Of a DNA stretch of 64,000 nucleotides, positions 14,937-22,847 are shown one piece after another. The notes under the pieces were generated by a model, which was not told the DNA's origin, did no database searches, and saw only the letters and a list, made by a program, of their open reading frames with translations. Source of the stretch: Pseudomonas migulae (GTDB taxonomy: Bacteria > Pseudomonadota > Gammaproteobacteria > Pseudomonadales > Pseudomonadaceae); assembly GCF_024169315.1 (NCBI RefSeq), contig NZ_JALJWR010000001.1, positions 6,374,501-6,438,500 on the forward strand, read 5' to 3'. Position 1 is the stretch's first letter, and each line of letters begins with the position of its first letter. A program made the translations under genes and the position numbers.

Positions 14937-17522
14937 ATGAACAAGAATCTGGATGACTACAACCGCATGCGCGACTTCTCGGCGACCTCTGAACCGGCCG
15001 CCAAGCGATCGGCCAAGAAAGCCGCGAAAGATCACGCCTTGCAGTACTGCATCCAGAAGCACGACGCCTCGCGCCTGCATTATGACTTTCGCCTGGAGCT
15101 TGATGGCGCACTGAAGAGCTGGGCGGTGCCGAAAGGCCCGTCGCTGGACCCCAAGGTCAAGCGCCTGGCGGTGCATGTCGAAGACCATCCGATCGATTAC
15201 GCCACGTTCGAGGGCAGCATTCCCGAAGGGCATTACGGTGCCGGTGACGTGATTGTCTGGGACCGTGGCGTGTGGATTCCGCAAGAAGATCCGGCCACGG
15301 CCTACGCCAAGGGAAAACTCAAGTTCGAGCTGCAAGGTGAGAAGCTCGGCGGCCTGTGGAATCTGGTGCGTACGCACATGCCGGGCAAGCAGGAGCAGTG
15401 GTTCCTGATCAAGCATCAGGACAGCGCGGCCAAGCCCGAAAGCGATTACGACGTGGTCGCGGCCGAGCCGGACAGTGTGTTGAGTGACCGGACCATCGTT
15501 GCGAAAAAGTCGAAGGCAGCGGACAAGCCCAAGCCCATCAAGAAACCGGCGCGCAAAGTCGCAGAAAAAAAACAGTCGGCGCAACTGACCGGTGCACACA
15601 AAGCGAAACTGCCGGACCTGATCAAACCCGAACTGGCGACGCTGGTGGAAAAAGCCCCCGACGGCGAATGGAGCTACGAGATCAAGTTTGACGGTTATCG
15701 GATCATGGCTCGCATCGACCATGGCGAGGTCAAGCTGTTCACACGCAACGGTCACGACTGGACTCATAAACTGCCGAAACAAGCCGAGGCACTGGCTTCT
15801 CTGCAATTGGAATCGGCCTGGCTTGACGGTGAGATGGTGGTGGCCAACGAGCAGGGCGTGCCGGACTTTCAAGCGCTGCAAAACGCCTTCGACTCCGGGC
15901 GCAGCGGCAACATTCTTTACTACCTGTTCGACATGCCTTACCTCAATGGCGTGGACCTGCGCGAGGTGCCGGTCGAAGAGCGACGCGTCGCGCTGGCGAC
16001 GGTACTCAAACCGAATGAAGAGCCGTTGCTGCGATTCTCCGATGCGTTCGCCGAAGAACCCGACGCGCTGCTCAACAGTGCCTGCCAGATGCGGATGGAA
16101 GGGCTGATCGGTAAGCGCCTGGGTTCGCCGTACGTGTCGCGTCGCAGCAGTGACTGGATCAAGCTCAAGTGCAAGCACCGGCAAGAGTTTGTGGTGGTCG
16201 GCTACACCGATCCGAAAGGTTCGCGCAATGCCTTTGGCGCATTGCTGCTCGGGCTGCATGACCGGGACAGCGGGAAGCTGTGTTATGCCGGCAAGGTCGG
16301 CACCGGCTTCAACGAGACAACGCTTAAAAGCATCTACGAACAACTCAAACCGTTGCAGACCAAAAAGCCGTCGGTGGTCAATCCGCCGACCGGTTTTGAC
16401 GCCAAAGGTGTGCACTGGCTCAAACCCGTTCTGCTGGCTGAAATTGCCTTCGCCGAAATGACCAAGGAAGGCTCGGTTCGCCATGCCGTGTTCCACGGTC
16501 TGCGCGATGACAAACCGGCGGAAGACATCACCGAGGAGCGTCCAAAAGTGGTGAAAAAAAACACGGCGGAAAAACCTGCCTCCCGCCAAAAGAAAGCCTC
16601 GGAAAAACCCGCGTCGGCGCCGTCACAACTCGGCCTGGGCGAGGGCAAGGTGCGGATCACTCACCCCGACCGGGTCATCGACGCCAGCAGCGGCACCACC
16701 AAAGTGCAACTGGCGGAGTATTACGCCCGCGTCGCCGAATGGATTCTGCCCGAACTGAAAGACCGTCCCGTGGCGCTGGTTCGCGCGCCGGACGGCATTG
16801 CCGGTGAATTGTTTTTCCAGAAGAACGCCGAGCGCTTGGCCATTCCGGGGATCACCACCCTCGACAAGGAACTCACCGGTCAGCCGATCATGATCATCAA
16901 CAGCGCCGAGGCACTGATCGGCGCCGTGCAGATGAGCACCGTGGAGCTGCACACCTGGAACGCCACGTCGGACAACCTCGACAAGCCTGACCGCTTCGTT
17001 CTCGACCTCGACCCGGACCCGGCACTGCCGTGGAAAAGCATGGTCGAGGCGACGCAACTGACGCTATCGGTGCTGGATGAACTGGGGCTCAAGGCCTTCC
17101 TCAAGACCAGCGGCGGCAAAGGCATTCACCTCGTAGTGCCGCTGACCCGCAAGCTCGGTTGGGATGAAGTGAAGGATTTCAGCCACGCCATCGTCAGCCA
17201 CATGGCCAAACTGTTGCCGGAACGGTTTTCCGCGGTCTCGGGGCCGAAAAACCGGGTGGGGCGGATCTTCATCGATTACCTGCGCAACGGCCTCGGCGCC
17301 ACCACCATTTGTGCTTACGCTGCGCGCACCCGCGAAGGGCTGCCGGTGTCAGTGCCGATCTTTCGCGAGGAGGTGGCCGGGCTCAAGGGCGGCAATCAGT
17401 GGAACATCCACACGGTGCATGAACGCCTGGCCGAGGTGGGCGACGAGCCTTGGGCCGACCTGAAGAAAACGAAACAGGCGATCACCGCCGAGATGCGGCG
17501 GCGGGTGGGGATGAAGAAGTAG
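14937..17522 (+). CDS. ligD: ATP-dependent DNA ligase D (phosphoesterase-ligase-polymerase)
   Basis: An 861-residue three-domain enzyme of bacterial non-homologous end joining. The 3'-phosphoesterase domain (about 20-190) has HDASRLHYDFRLELDG and the HVEDHP block. The ligase domain (about 215-520) has adenylated Lys K250 in EIKFDGYR, DGEMVV, and the end motif WIKLKCK. The polymerase/primase domain (about 565-855) has the metal-binding pair D690/D692 in VLDLDPDP. This PE-LIG-POL order is that of Pseudomonas LigD. A Lys/Ala-rich linker separates the domains. It starts three bases after the methyltransferase gene, so it is the third gene of a tight operon. Its partner Ku is not encoded in this window. 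Confidence 0.97.
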   Translation: MNKNLDDYNRMRDFSATSEPAAKRSAKKAAKDHALQYCIQKHDASRLHYDFRLELDGALKSWAVPKGPSLDPKVKRLAVHVEDHPIDYATFEGSIPEGHYGAGDVIVWDRGVWIPQEDPATAYAKGKLKFELQGEKLGGLWNLVRTHMPGKQEQWFLIKHQDSAAKPESDYDVVAAEPDSVLSDRTIVAKKSKAADKPKPIKKPARKVAEKKQSAQLTGAHKAKLPDLIKPELATLVEKAPDGEWSYEIKFDGYRIMARIDHGEVKLFTRNGHDWTHKLPKQAEALASLQLESAWLDGEMVVANEQGVPDFQALQNAFDSGRSGNILYYLFDMPYLNGVDLREVPVEERRVALATVLKPNEEPLLRFSDAFAEEPDALLNSACQMRMEGLIGKRLGSPYVSRRSSDWIKLKCKHRQEFVVVGYTDPKGSRNAFGALLLGLHDRDSGKLCYAGKVGTGFNETTLKSIYEQLKPLQTKKPSVVNPPTGFDAKGVHWLKPVLLAEIAFAEMTKEGSVRHAVFHGLRDDKPAEDITEERPKVVKKNTAEKPASRQKKASEKPASAPSQLGLGEGKVRITHPDRVIDASSGTTKVQLAEYYARVAEWILPELKDRPVALVRAPDGIAGELFFQKNAERLAIPGITTLDKELTGQPIMIINSAEALIGAVQMSTVELHTWNATSDNLDKPDRFVLDLDPDPALPWKSMVEATQLTLSVLDELGLKAFLKTSGGKGIHLVVPLTRKLGWDEVKDFSHAIVSHMAKLLPERFSAVSGPKNRVGRIFIDYLRNGLGATTICAYAARTREGLPVSVPIFREEVAGLKGGNQWNIHTVHERLAEVGDEPWADLKKTKQAITAEMRRRVGMKK

Positions 17523-17543
17523 CATTTAATGCCCGACTCCGAA

Positions 17544-17636
17544 CCTGTGGGAGCGGGCTTGCCCGCGATAGTGGTCCGTCTGTCACCACGATGGTGAATG
17601 TACCGCCGCCTTCGCGGGCAAGCCCGCTCCCACAGG
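17544..17636. repeat. REPIN
   Basis: CCTGTGGGAGCGGGCTTGCCCGCGA and its reverse complement, separated by about 43 bases, just downstream of the ligD stop. Confidence 0.9.
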
Positions 17637-17656
17637 TGGCGAGGTGTCTGCGAGGT

Positions 17657-17710
17657 TTAAAACCGATAGTTCAGCCCCGACGTCAACGAACGCTCCCGGT
17701 GCCGATTGAC
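17657..17710 (-). pseudogene. Possible remnant of an outer-membrane barrel C-terminus
   Basis: On the minus strand the codons before the TAA at 17657 read VNRHRERSLTSGLNYRF. A terminal Phe with alternating hydrophobic residues (GLNYRF) is the C-terminal beta-strand signature of porins and TonB receptors. No matching coding sequence continues upstream, because the frame meets the lipoprotein gene on the other strand. If real, only about 17 codons of the old gene survive. The match is short and may be chance. Confidence 0.4.
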
Positions 17711-17809
17711 GGCCCCACGGGCAGGCGCTGACTTGCCCGATGGACAGGGTGGTGGCCATTTAGTAGCATCCCCCGTTTTCCATAGCCTTCGCGCATCAGG
17801 GACGATCCA

Positions 17810-18871
17810 ATGCCGGTTTCCTTCAATCGCGCCACGCGCGTCGTTGCTGTCGCGGCGCTGCTGTCCGCTCTGCTCAGCGGCTGCGCCGTCAAAGACACTT
17901 ACACCGATGCCACCGAGCCCGACGCCGCCAAGGTCCGCTTCATCGCCAACACCAGCAATGCGAAGCTCTACTACTACGACCCGGAGAATTGTCAGGGGCG
18001 AGTCACCGGTGAACTCAACAACCTGTACGCCCGTGACACCGAGCGTCGGGTGGGCATGAGTGTCGCGCCGCCGGCCGATGCCAGGGGCTATCTGGAGATC
18101 AAGGTCAAACCCGATCAGGATAATTACCTGCACCTCGCCACGACTGGCAGTAACTGGGTGTGTGTCACCAGTTTGAGCCTGGCACCCGAGCGCAATGCTG
18201 AATACGAGGTGACGTTGAATTTGCGCGATGGCCGTTGCGGCGTGCTGTTGAATCAGCTGAAGCGAATCGATGGCCGTGACGTGCGGTTGCCGATGCCGGT
18301 CATGGACAATGGCCTGCCTGCCTGTGTCGGTCGCGGCACGTCATTCCCGGGGCTTCCGCCCGCGCTGCCCGACACGCCTCAGCGGGTGATGCTGATCGAC
18401 CAGATCTTCGACGGTGCGACCATCGCCGGCATGAAACCCGACCCGGCCAAGGACAACGGCGAACGCTACACACCGGAAAAACTCGACAAGCTGATTGCCG
18501 AACGCAAGGCGAAGCTGGGCTTTACCTTGCCGGACGACTACTGGGCCCTGTACCGCCAGAACCTGATTGCCTTTGACGAAGAAGCGGCGGGAAACAAGGC
18601 GGAAACGTTCAAGCGATACAGCGACAAGTATCGTCTGCGCCTGCAACGACTGACGGATCAGCAACTGGAACAATGGGCACACCCTGAGGACAAGGCATCC
18701 AGGCCTACGCACTTTGCGGCGTCCGAGGAGCGCAAGACGATGACGAAGTTTTACGTCCAGACCAGCCAGAACCTGCTGCTTGAAACCATCAATCATCATC
18801 TCGACCGGATGGCGCAAATGGACCGGCAGTACGGGGTGTGCGCGCGTTATTCAGAGTGCTGGAAACGCTGA
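17810..18871 (+). CDS. Putative lipoprotein of unknown function
   Basis: A 353-residue protein. The first 25 residues form a lipoprotein signal with the lipobox LLSGC, so the mature protein should be acylated at the Cys and anchored in an envelope membrane. The next part (about 40-150) looks beta-rich (KVRFIANTSNAKLYYYDPENC, GYLEIKVKPDQDNYLHLATTG) with several Cys that could pair. The last 150 residues are mostly helical and charged, ending in CARYSECWKR. I do not recognise a named family. ATG 17810 is preceded by AGGGACGATCCA. A strong hairpin follows the stop. Confidence 0.75.
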   Translation: MPVSFNRATRVVAVAALLSALLSGCAVKDTYTDATEPDAAKVRFIANTSNAKLYYYDPENCQGRVTGELNNLYARDTERRVGMSVAPPADARGYLEIKVKPDQDNYLHLATTGSNWVCVTSLSLAPERNAEYEVTLNLRDGRCGVLLNQLKRIDGRDVRLPMPVMDNGLPACVGRGTSFPGLPPALPDTPQRVMLIDQIFDGATIAGMKPDPAKDNGERYTPEKLDKLIAERKAKLGFTLPDDYWALYRQNLIAFDEEAAGNKAETFKRYSDKYRLRLQRLTDQQLEQWAHPEDKASRPTHFAASEERKTMTKFYVQTSQNLLLETINHHLDRMAQMDRQYGVCARYSECWKR

Positions 18872-18880
18872 CAGGGTAGC

Positions 18881-18905
18881 GGGCGGCGAGCAGCACTCGC
18901 CGCCC
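18881..18905. terminator. Perfect 10-bp hairpin between convergent genes
   Basis: GGGCGGCGAG, loop CAGCA, CTCGCCGCCC. It lies between the stops of the lipoprotein gene (+) and the DUF3303 gene (-). There is no clear T run on either side, so it may be a weak bidirectional terminator or an mRNA end stabiliser. Confidence 0.5.
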
Positions 18906-18912
18906 CGAACGA

Positions 18913-19194
18913 CTATTGCTGGCTGACAGCTGCCGCCAACAGCGGCCCCGCCTGCTCGTCGGTGAGTGCCGCATGCACCTCCATGTTCATCAGGTCATTC
19001 CATTGCAGCACCCACTTTTGAATCTGTACGACATCATCGGTTTCTGCGATGCCAAAACCGCTCGAGCCACCGACGGCATGCCAGCGCCCCAGCATCTTGA
19101 CGCCGGCGGGCGGTGCTCCTTTGGTCTCGAGGAAACGCTTGATTACGGTGTTGCGGTTTTGCGGACTGATCGACCAACTGACCATGAATAACAT
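18913..19194 (-). CDS. DUF3303 family protein
   Basis: A 93-residue small protein with the DUF3303 pattern: MLFMVSWSISPQNRNTVIKRFLETKGAPPAGVKMLGRWH at the start, then GFGIAETDDVVQIQKWVLQWNDLM. It has the size and layout of a single ferredoxin-like (dimeric alpha-beta barrel) domain. The function is unknown. The ATG at 19194 has AGGAGG seven bases ahead; the longer frame to 19221 lacks a site. It stands alone, convergent with the lipoprotein gene. Confidence 0.82.
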   Translation of the reverse strand: MLFMVSWSISPQNRNTVIKRFLETKGAPPAGVKMLGRWHAVGGSSGFGIAETDDVVQIQKWVLQWNDLMNMEVHAALTDEQAGPLLAAAVSQQ

Positions 19195-19396
19195 TGGCCA
19201 CCTCCTGCTACGGACTGGCACCTGTTGCTCGTCGCGCGCCTGGCTGGCGCCGGAACCACGGCCACGCCTTTTTCCGTGTCATCCTGACGGGGTTGAAGCG
19301 ATTGCTCCCATGAGAAGGCATAGCAGCGCGCGGCCGTTCGCGTATGACCGCTGATCCTCTTTTATTGTCTCTGGAATTGCTTGAGACGCCTGACTG

Positions 19397-19798
19397 TCAG
19401 GCATCGCGCAACAGGTCGTTGGCGTTGAGCAGTTCGTAGGCGATTTCCGGACGTTTCTCCAGACCACGGCGAATGGCGGTCGGGATAGCCTGGCGGGTTT
19501 TGCGGCACAGGCCCGGCAGTTCGGCGATGGTGATCGCGATGCCGCGCATGGTGCGGACTTCGTTGAAACCGGGAGCGATTTCTACGCGGATGCCCAGTTG
19601 TTCGTACATCCGTTGTTGCAGCCGTTCGAGGTCACTCAGGCTCTGGAGGTTTTCCAGGCGCTCGATCAGGCGCTTTTCTTCGGTGCGGGTCAGAAACAGG
19701 ATGCGCAGGTCCGCGCCGGGTGTTTCCAGCAGCGGTTCACGCTCGCAGATGCAGGCACCGGGCGGGCAGGGTTGGCGGATCGGCAGCGGGGTTGTCAT
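19397..19798 (-). CDS. Conserved protein with N-terminal CxC motif, function unknown
   Basis: A 133-residue protein (137 if started at 19810). An N-terminal Cys-rich stretch (PCPPGACICERE) is followed by LRILFLTRTEEKRLIERLENLQSLSDLERLQQRMYEQLGIRVEIAPG, which looks like a helical pair with strands, and by TRQAIPTAIRRGLEKRPEIAYELLNANDLL. The three closely spaced Cys could bind metal. I recall similar uncharacterised proteins in Pseudomonas but no name. Neither possible ATG has a strong ribosome-binding site, so the start is uncertain by four codons. Confidence 0.7.
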   Translation of the reverse strand: MTTPLPIRQPCPPGACICEREPLLETPGADLRILFLTRTEEKRLIERLENLQSLSDLERLQQRMYEQLGIRVEIAPGFNEVRTMRGIAITIAELPGLCRKTRQAIPTAIRRGLEKRPEIAYELLNANDLLRDA

Positions 19799-19891
19799 GG
19801 GGGCAATCATAGAGCGCTGTGCGCTGGTTTGCCCATAGGGATCACCGGGTGTGCTCGAGGGCGCGTAAAGAGCGGGGCGTTTTGGCGTTTT

Positions 19892-19928
19892 GGGGGCATA
19901 TCCGTTTCTGCGGTAACGGATATGTACC
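19892..19928. repeat. Solo palindromic head of the composite repeat family
   Basis: CATATCCGTT, an 8-base loop TCTGCGGT, then AACGGATATG, flanked by GGGG and CCCC. The left half resembles the outer end of the arms of the element at 10210-10986 (GGGTGTACATATCC, CGGTAACGG), so it is probably a short relative. It lies downstream of the glutaredoxin gene. Confidence 0.6.
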
Positions 19929-19944
19929 CCATCAAAAAAACGTC

Positions 19945-20196
19945 TCAGGCCAGCATCGACATCAACCCCCCCTGACGATCAAGTTTGGCCAGGTCGTCAA
20001 AACCCCCGACATGCGTATCACCGATAAAAATCTGCGGCACGCTGCGACGTCCGCTTCGGTCGAGCATCTCCTGGAATCTCCCCGGTTCCGATTGAACGTT
20101 TATTTCCTGGATCGCAATCCCCCGACTGGCCAACAGTATTTTGGCGTTGCGGCAGTAAGGGCAGGTGTCGGTGGTATAGAGCGTTACGGTGTTCAT
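19945..20196 (-). CDS. grxC: Glutaredoxin (GrxC type)
   Basis: An 83-residue single-domain glutaredoxin. The dithiol active site is C12-P-Y-C15 (TTDTCPYCRNAK), followed by the cis-Pro region RRSVPQIFIGDTHVGGFDDL typical for glutathione binding. It reduces disulfides or glutathionylated proteins in the cytosol using glutathione. ATG 20196 has GGGAG nine bases ahead; the longer frame to 20232 is not needed. It is directly downstream of the AhpD-type gene with 28 bases between them, suggesting a small thiol-redox operon. It could be a second GrxC copy besides the usual one near secB. Confidence 0.9.
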   Translation of the reverse strand: MNTVTLYTTDTCPYCRNAKILLASRGIAIQEINVQSEPGRFQEMLDRSGRRSVPQIFIGDTHVGGFDDLAKLDRQGGLMSMLA

Positions 20197-20224
20197 AAGC
20201 GGTACTCCCGAATTGAAAGTCTGT

Positions 20225-20743
20225 TCAAGCATCGATCGCCGGAAAGTCGATGTCGGTCAGGGCGACGTTGTTGAGGTAATTGGTCAGGGTCTGCGACGCC
20301 ACGTGAGCGATCACTTCGATGATCTTGCTGTCGTCGATGCCAGCCGCTCGCGCCGCTTCGATCTGCTCGCTGCTCAGGTGGCCGCGGCTTTCGGTGATCT
20401 GTCGGGCGAGGGTGGCGAATGCATTGAGCTGGCCATTACGGGCGCTGAGGATGTCTTGCGCAGACAACCCGGCCTTGCCGGCAAACAGGGTGTGGGCCGC
20501 CAGGCAGTAGTCGCAACCATTCACCTGAGAGGTGGCGAGGGAGATCGCTTCTTTCTCGGTGGCGCTCAGCGACGTTTTACCGAGGGTTGCCGACTGTTGC
20601 AGATAAGAGGCAAGCACCGCAGGTGCATGGGCCAGCGTCTTGAAGACATTGGGCAAAAAACCGATTTTTTTCTGCACGCCTTCCAGCAGCGGGCGGGTAG
20701 CGTCGGTGGCGTGTTCAAGGCTCAGGGTATTGATACGGCTCAT
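20225..20743 (-). CDS. AhpD-like carboxymuconolactone decarboxylase family peroxidase-related protein
   Basis: A 172-residue helical protein with the AhpD-type redox motif: E64 region, C77-D-Y-C80-L-A-A-H84. This motif serves in peroxide or thiol metabolism rather than in decarboxylation. The start is taken at ATG 20743 (MSRINTLSLEHATD) with GGAGATTCACC ahead. It is followed by glutaredoxin and divergent from an AraC-type regulator that begins 135 bases away. The layout (AraC regulator against AhpD-like and Grx genes) suggests the regulator controls this pair, perhaps in response to an electrophile. Confidence 0.88.
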   Translation of the reverse strand: MSRINTLSLEHATDATRPLLEGVQKKIGFLPNVFKTLAHAPAVLASYLQQSATLGKTSLSATEKEAISLATSQVNGCDYCLAAHTLFAGKAGLSAQDILSARNGQLNAFATLARQITESRGHLSSEQIEAARAAGIDDSKIIEVIAHVASQTLTNYLNNVALTDIDFPAIDA

Positions 20744-20877
20744 GGTGAATCTCCGGTAGATGACTGCGCGGTGTGCGCTGGGTACGGAGTCCATACTATT
20801 GCCGGGCACTGGTCTATTGGGTGCAAATCGTCGAGGATATGCGACAGATCGTCCAGATATTCGCTCGGAGCCTGCCC

Positions 20878-21705
20878 ATGGATCGCTTGTCCACGTTACT
20901 CAGCCATTTCGGCGTCAGTGCCGGAACCTTTCACAGCGGCACGTTCTGCGGCACCACGGGTTTTGACGGTGAGCAGGCGTGTGGGCACCTTCATTTGCTA
21001 CAGGCCGGAGAGTTGACGCTCAAACTGGCCGACGAGCGCGAAATCCAGCTCAACCAGCCAACCCTGATTTTCTTTCCTCGACCCTTCCGACATCGCTTGT
21101 TTGCCGCTGAGCCGTCCGATACACAACTGGTGTGCGCCTCGCTGACCTTCGATGGCGGTGCAGGCAATGCGCTGGCGGCAGCCTTGCCCGATTACCTGGT
21201 GCTGGGGCTCGACGAAATACCGAGCATGACCGGCACACTGGACTGGCTGTTCAACGAGGCCTTCGACGGCATTTGCGGTCGCGAAGCAATGATGGACCGC
21301 CTGTTCGAGGTGTTGGTGATCCAGTTGCTGCGGCACCTGTTGACTAACCATCAGCACAGCCCCGGCATGATGGCCGGCCTGGCGGACCCGCGCCTGGCGC
21401 GCTCGTTGAGCCTGATGCATGACGCCCCCGGCAAAGCCTGGACCGTGGGGCAATTGTCATCGGCGGCCAACATGTCCCGGGCCAGCTTCGCCGAGCACTT
21501 TCGCCAGGTGGTGGGTCAGACGCCGGTTGACTATCTGGTGAGCTGGCGCATCAGCCTGGCGCAGAAGCGTTTGCGTGAAGGCAAGTCCATCGCCCTGATT
21601 GCCGAGGAGGTGGGCTATGAAAGTCCTTCGGCGCTGGCTAGGGCATTCCGGCGCAAGACCGGTGTCAGTCCGCGAGAATGGATGCGCAACGGGACGCTGC
21701 GATAG
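20878..21705 (+). CDS. AraC-family transcriptional regulator with cupin domain
   Basis: A 275-residue regulator. An N-terminal cupin-6 domain (about 1-160) has GHLHLLQAGELTLKLADEREIQLNQPTLIFFPRPFRHRLF and a later TQLVCASLTFDGG. Two helix-turn-helix units at about 180-270 follow (WTVGQLSSAANMSRASFAEHF and IALIAEEVGYESPSALARAFRRKTGVSPREW). ATG 20878 has GGAG eight bases ahead; the frame is open back to 20773 but without better signals. It faces the AhpD-like/glutaredoxin pair and may regulate it. The effector is unknown. Confidence 0.88.
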   Translation: MDRLSTLLSHFGVSAGTFHSGTFCGTTGFDGEQACGHLHLLQAGELTLKLADEREIQLNQPTLIFFPRPFRHRLFAAEPSDTQLVCASLTFDGGAGNALAAALPDYLVLGLDEIPSMTGTLDWLFNEAFDGICGREAMMDRLFEVLVIQLLRHLLTNHQHSPGMMAGLADPRLARSLSLMHDAPGKAWTVGQLSSAANMSRASFAEHFRQVVGQTPVDYLVSWRISLAQKRLREGKSIALIAEEVGYESPSALARAFRRKTGVSPREWMRNGTLR

Positions 21706-21889
21706 TTTTTTGTCGCCGGCCTTTCGACGAGGTGCGAAAGCAGGTTTTCAAGCCTTCAGACGAAGCCCGATGCCCACGCTTGAGCCGTTTCATATGGATA
21801 GAGGGAGCCAGAGTGAAACGCATTTATTGGCGTTATTTTGACGCCATTCTCCGTAAAATTTTATTTTTATTTATTGTAGTGACGGACCA

Positions 21890-21916
21890 TTGACGTGCTG
21901 GCGATGTGCTTATAGT
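21890..21916 (+). promoter_or_regulatory. Candidate sigma-70 promoter of the exopolysaccharide locus
   Basis: In the 281-bp AT-rich gap 21706-21986, TTGACG (21890) and TATAGT (21911) could be -35 and -10 boxes, though the 15-base spacer is short. The start would lie about 65 bases before the VPLSA-tail protein gene. Upstream, 21845-21880 is a run of A and T that could act as an UP-like element. The evidence is weak. Confidence 0.35.
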
Positions 21917-21986
21917 CTCCAAGCAACTGGGTAACGAATCCTTCATTCGATATCAGGAAAACCCTGTAGGCAGGGAGGCGGTCATC

Positions 21987-22484
21987 ATGCGTTCATCACT
22001 GGTTTTCAAATCCGTTTTGTTCTGTGTGCTCTTTAATGGTGCGGCCATCGCCAACGCTCACGCGACCATTTTGGCCCATGAAATTAACCGTATAGCCGAT
22101 TCTTGTGCAGCGTCTGGGCCAAAAGTGGGCGCGGCAGCCGAAGCGCCGGGTGGCGCCCCTTCAACTGTTGCCAACCGTTCTGGCGCGCCGGCTTCAGTCA
22201 GCGATGTTTCCGCCGTCGAAACCGCAAAAAATCAACTGAACAGTCTCATTGAATCTGCCGCAAAGGTGGGTGCAACCGTCAATAGTTCTTCCTGTGACGG
22301 ATTAATGGCGCAACTTGTTAGTGATAAATTCACGGCAGATTTAGATGCGCAAGCTACAGTTGTAAGTGGAGCGGCTGACACCCTTGCCAATCAACCCAAT
22401 GCAGTTCCGCTGTCCGCGGCTGCCTGGTTGTTTTCGTCCGCATTGTTCGGTTTCGTTATGGTCGCCAATCGGCGGAAGGTATAG
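21987..22484 (+). CDS. Secreted protein with VPLPA-CTERM-like sorting tail
   Basis: A 165-residue exported protein. The signal peptide covers about 1-27 (FKSVLFCVLFNGAAIANAHA). The mature region is low-complexity, Ala/Ser-rich and has two Cys (DSCAAS, SSCDG). The end is VPLSAAAWLFSSALFGFVMVANRRKV: a VPL(P/S)A motif, a hydrophobic helix and a basic tail. This is the layout of PEP-CTERM/VPLPA-CTERM sorting signals cut by exosortases. ATG 21987 has GGAGG eight bases ahead. It lies at the head of the exopolysaccharide locus, where such substrates are expected, but no exosortase gene is in the window. Without one, the tail could simply be a membrane anchor. Confidence 0.75.
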   Translation: MRSSLVFKSVLFCVLFNGAAIANAHATILAHEINRIADSCAASGPKVGAAAEAPGGAPSTVANRSGAPASVSDVSAVETAKNQLNSLIESAAKVGATVNSSSCDGLMAQLVSDKFTADLDAQATVVSGAADTLANQPNAVPLSAAAWLFSSALFGFVMVANRRKV

Positions 22485-22635
22485 CTAGCAGCTTGTTTTT
22501 GCTGATGATTGAATGGCGCATTGACACTAGTGATTGATTTCACTTTGATGCGTTAGTGGTTGGCGATGTATTGGCTGAGTGACGGGCTCTATTGAACAGA
22601 GTGCTATTAATTTGGCGAGAAACATCGGGGGCGAT

Positions 22636-22833
22636 ATGTTTAACGACAAGTTACTGTTAAATAAAAAACTTCCTTCACTAGAGGCCGCACTGCAGATAAG
22701 TGCTACGTCGGGCCGACGAAAAATGGCCACCGTCAGCCGCGAAAAAATGCTCGTTGAGCGGTTACCGAGCGACAAAAATTGCGAGCGTGATTTGCCTGGG
22801 ATTTTGTGTGAGACTCTGGGCAAGGCTACTTAG
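22636..22833 (+). CDS. Possible small protein before the export gene
   Basis: A 65-codon frame from ATG 22636 (GGGGGCGAT ahead) that ends 14 bases before the export gene start. The product is charged (KLLLNKKLPSLEAALQ, VSREKMLVERL) with no signal peptide or known motif. The region is lower in GC than its surroundings. It may be a true leader or small protein, or just an untranslated leader; nothing else was found in 22485-22847. Confidence 0.35.
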   Translation: MFNDKLLLNKKLPSLEAALQISATSGRRKMATVSREKMLVERLPSDKNCERDLPGILCETLGKAT

Positions 22834-22847
22834 GCGGAGGGATCCCG

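Noticed and set aside
14916..16589. 557-codon open frame on the minus strand opposite ligD
   Set aside because: It is antisense to well-supported LigD domains, its translation is His/Gln/Arg-rich with no recognisable domain, and such mirror frames are common in high-GC genes.
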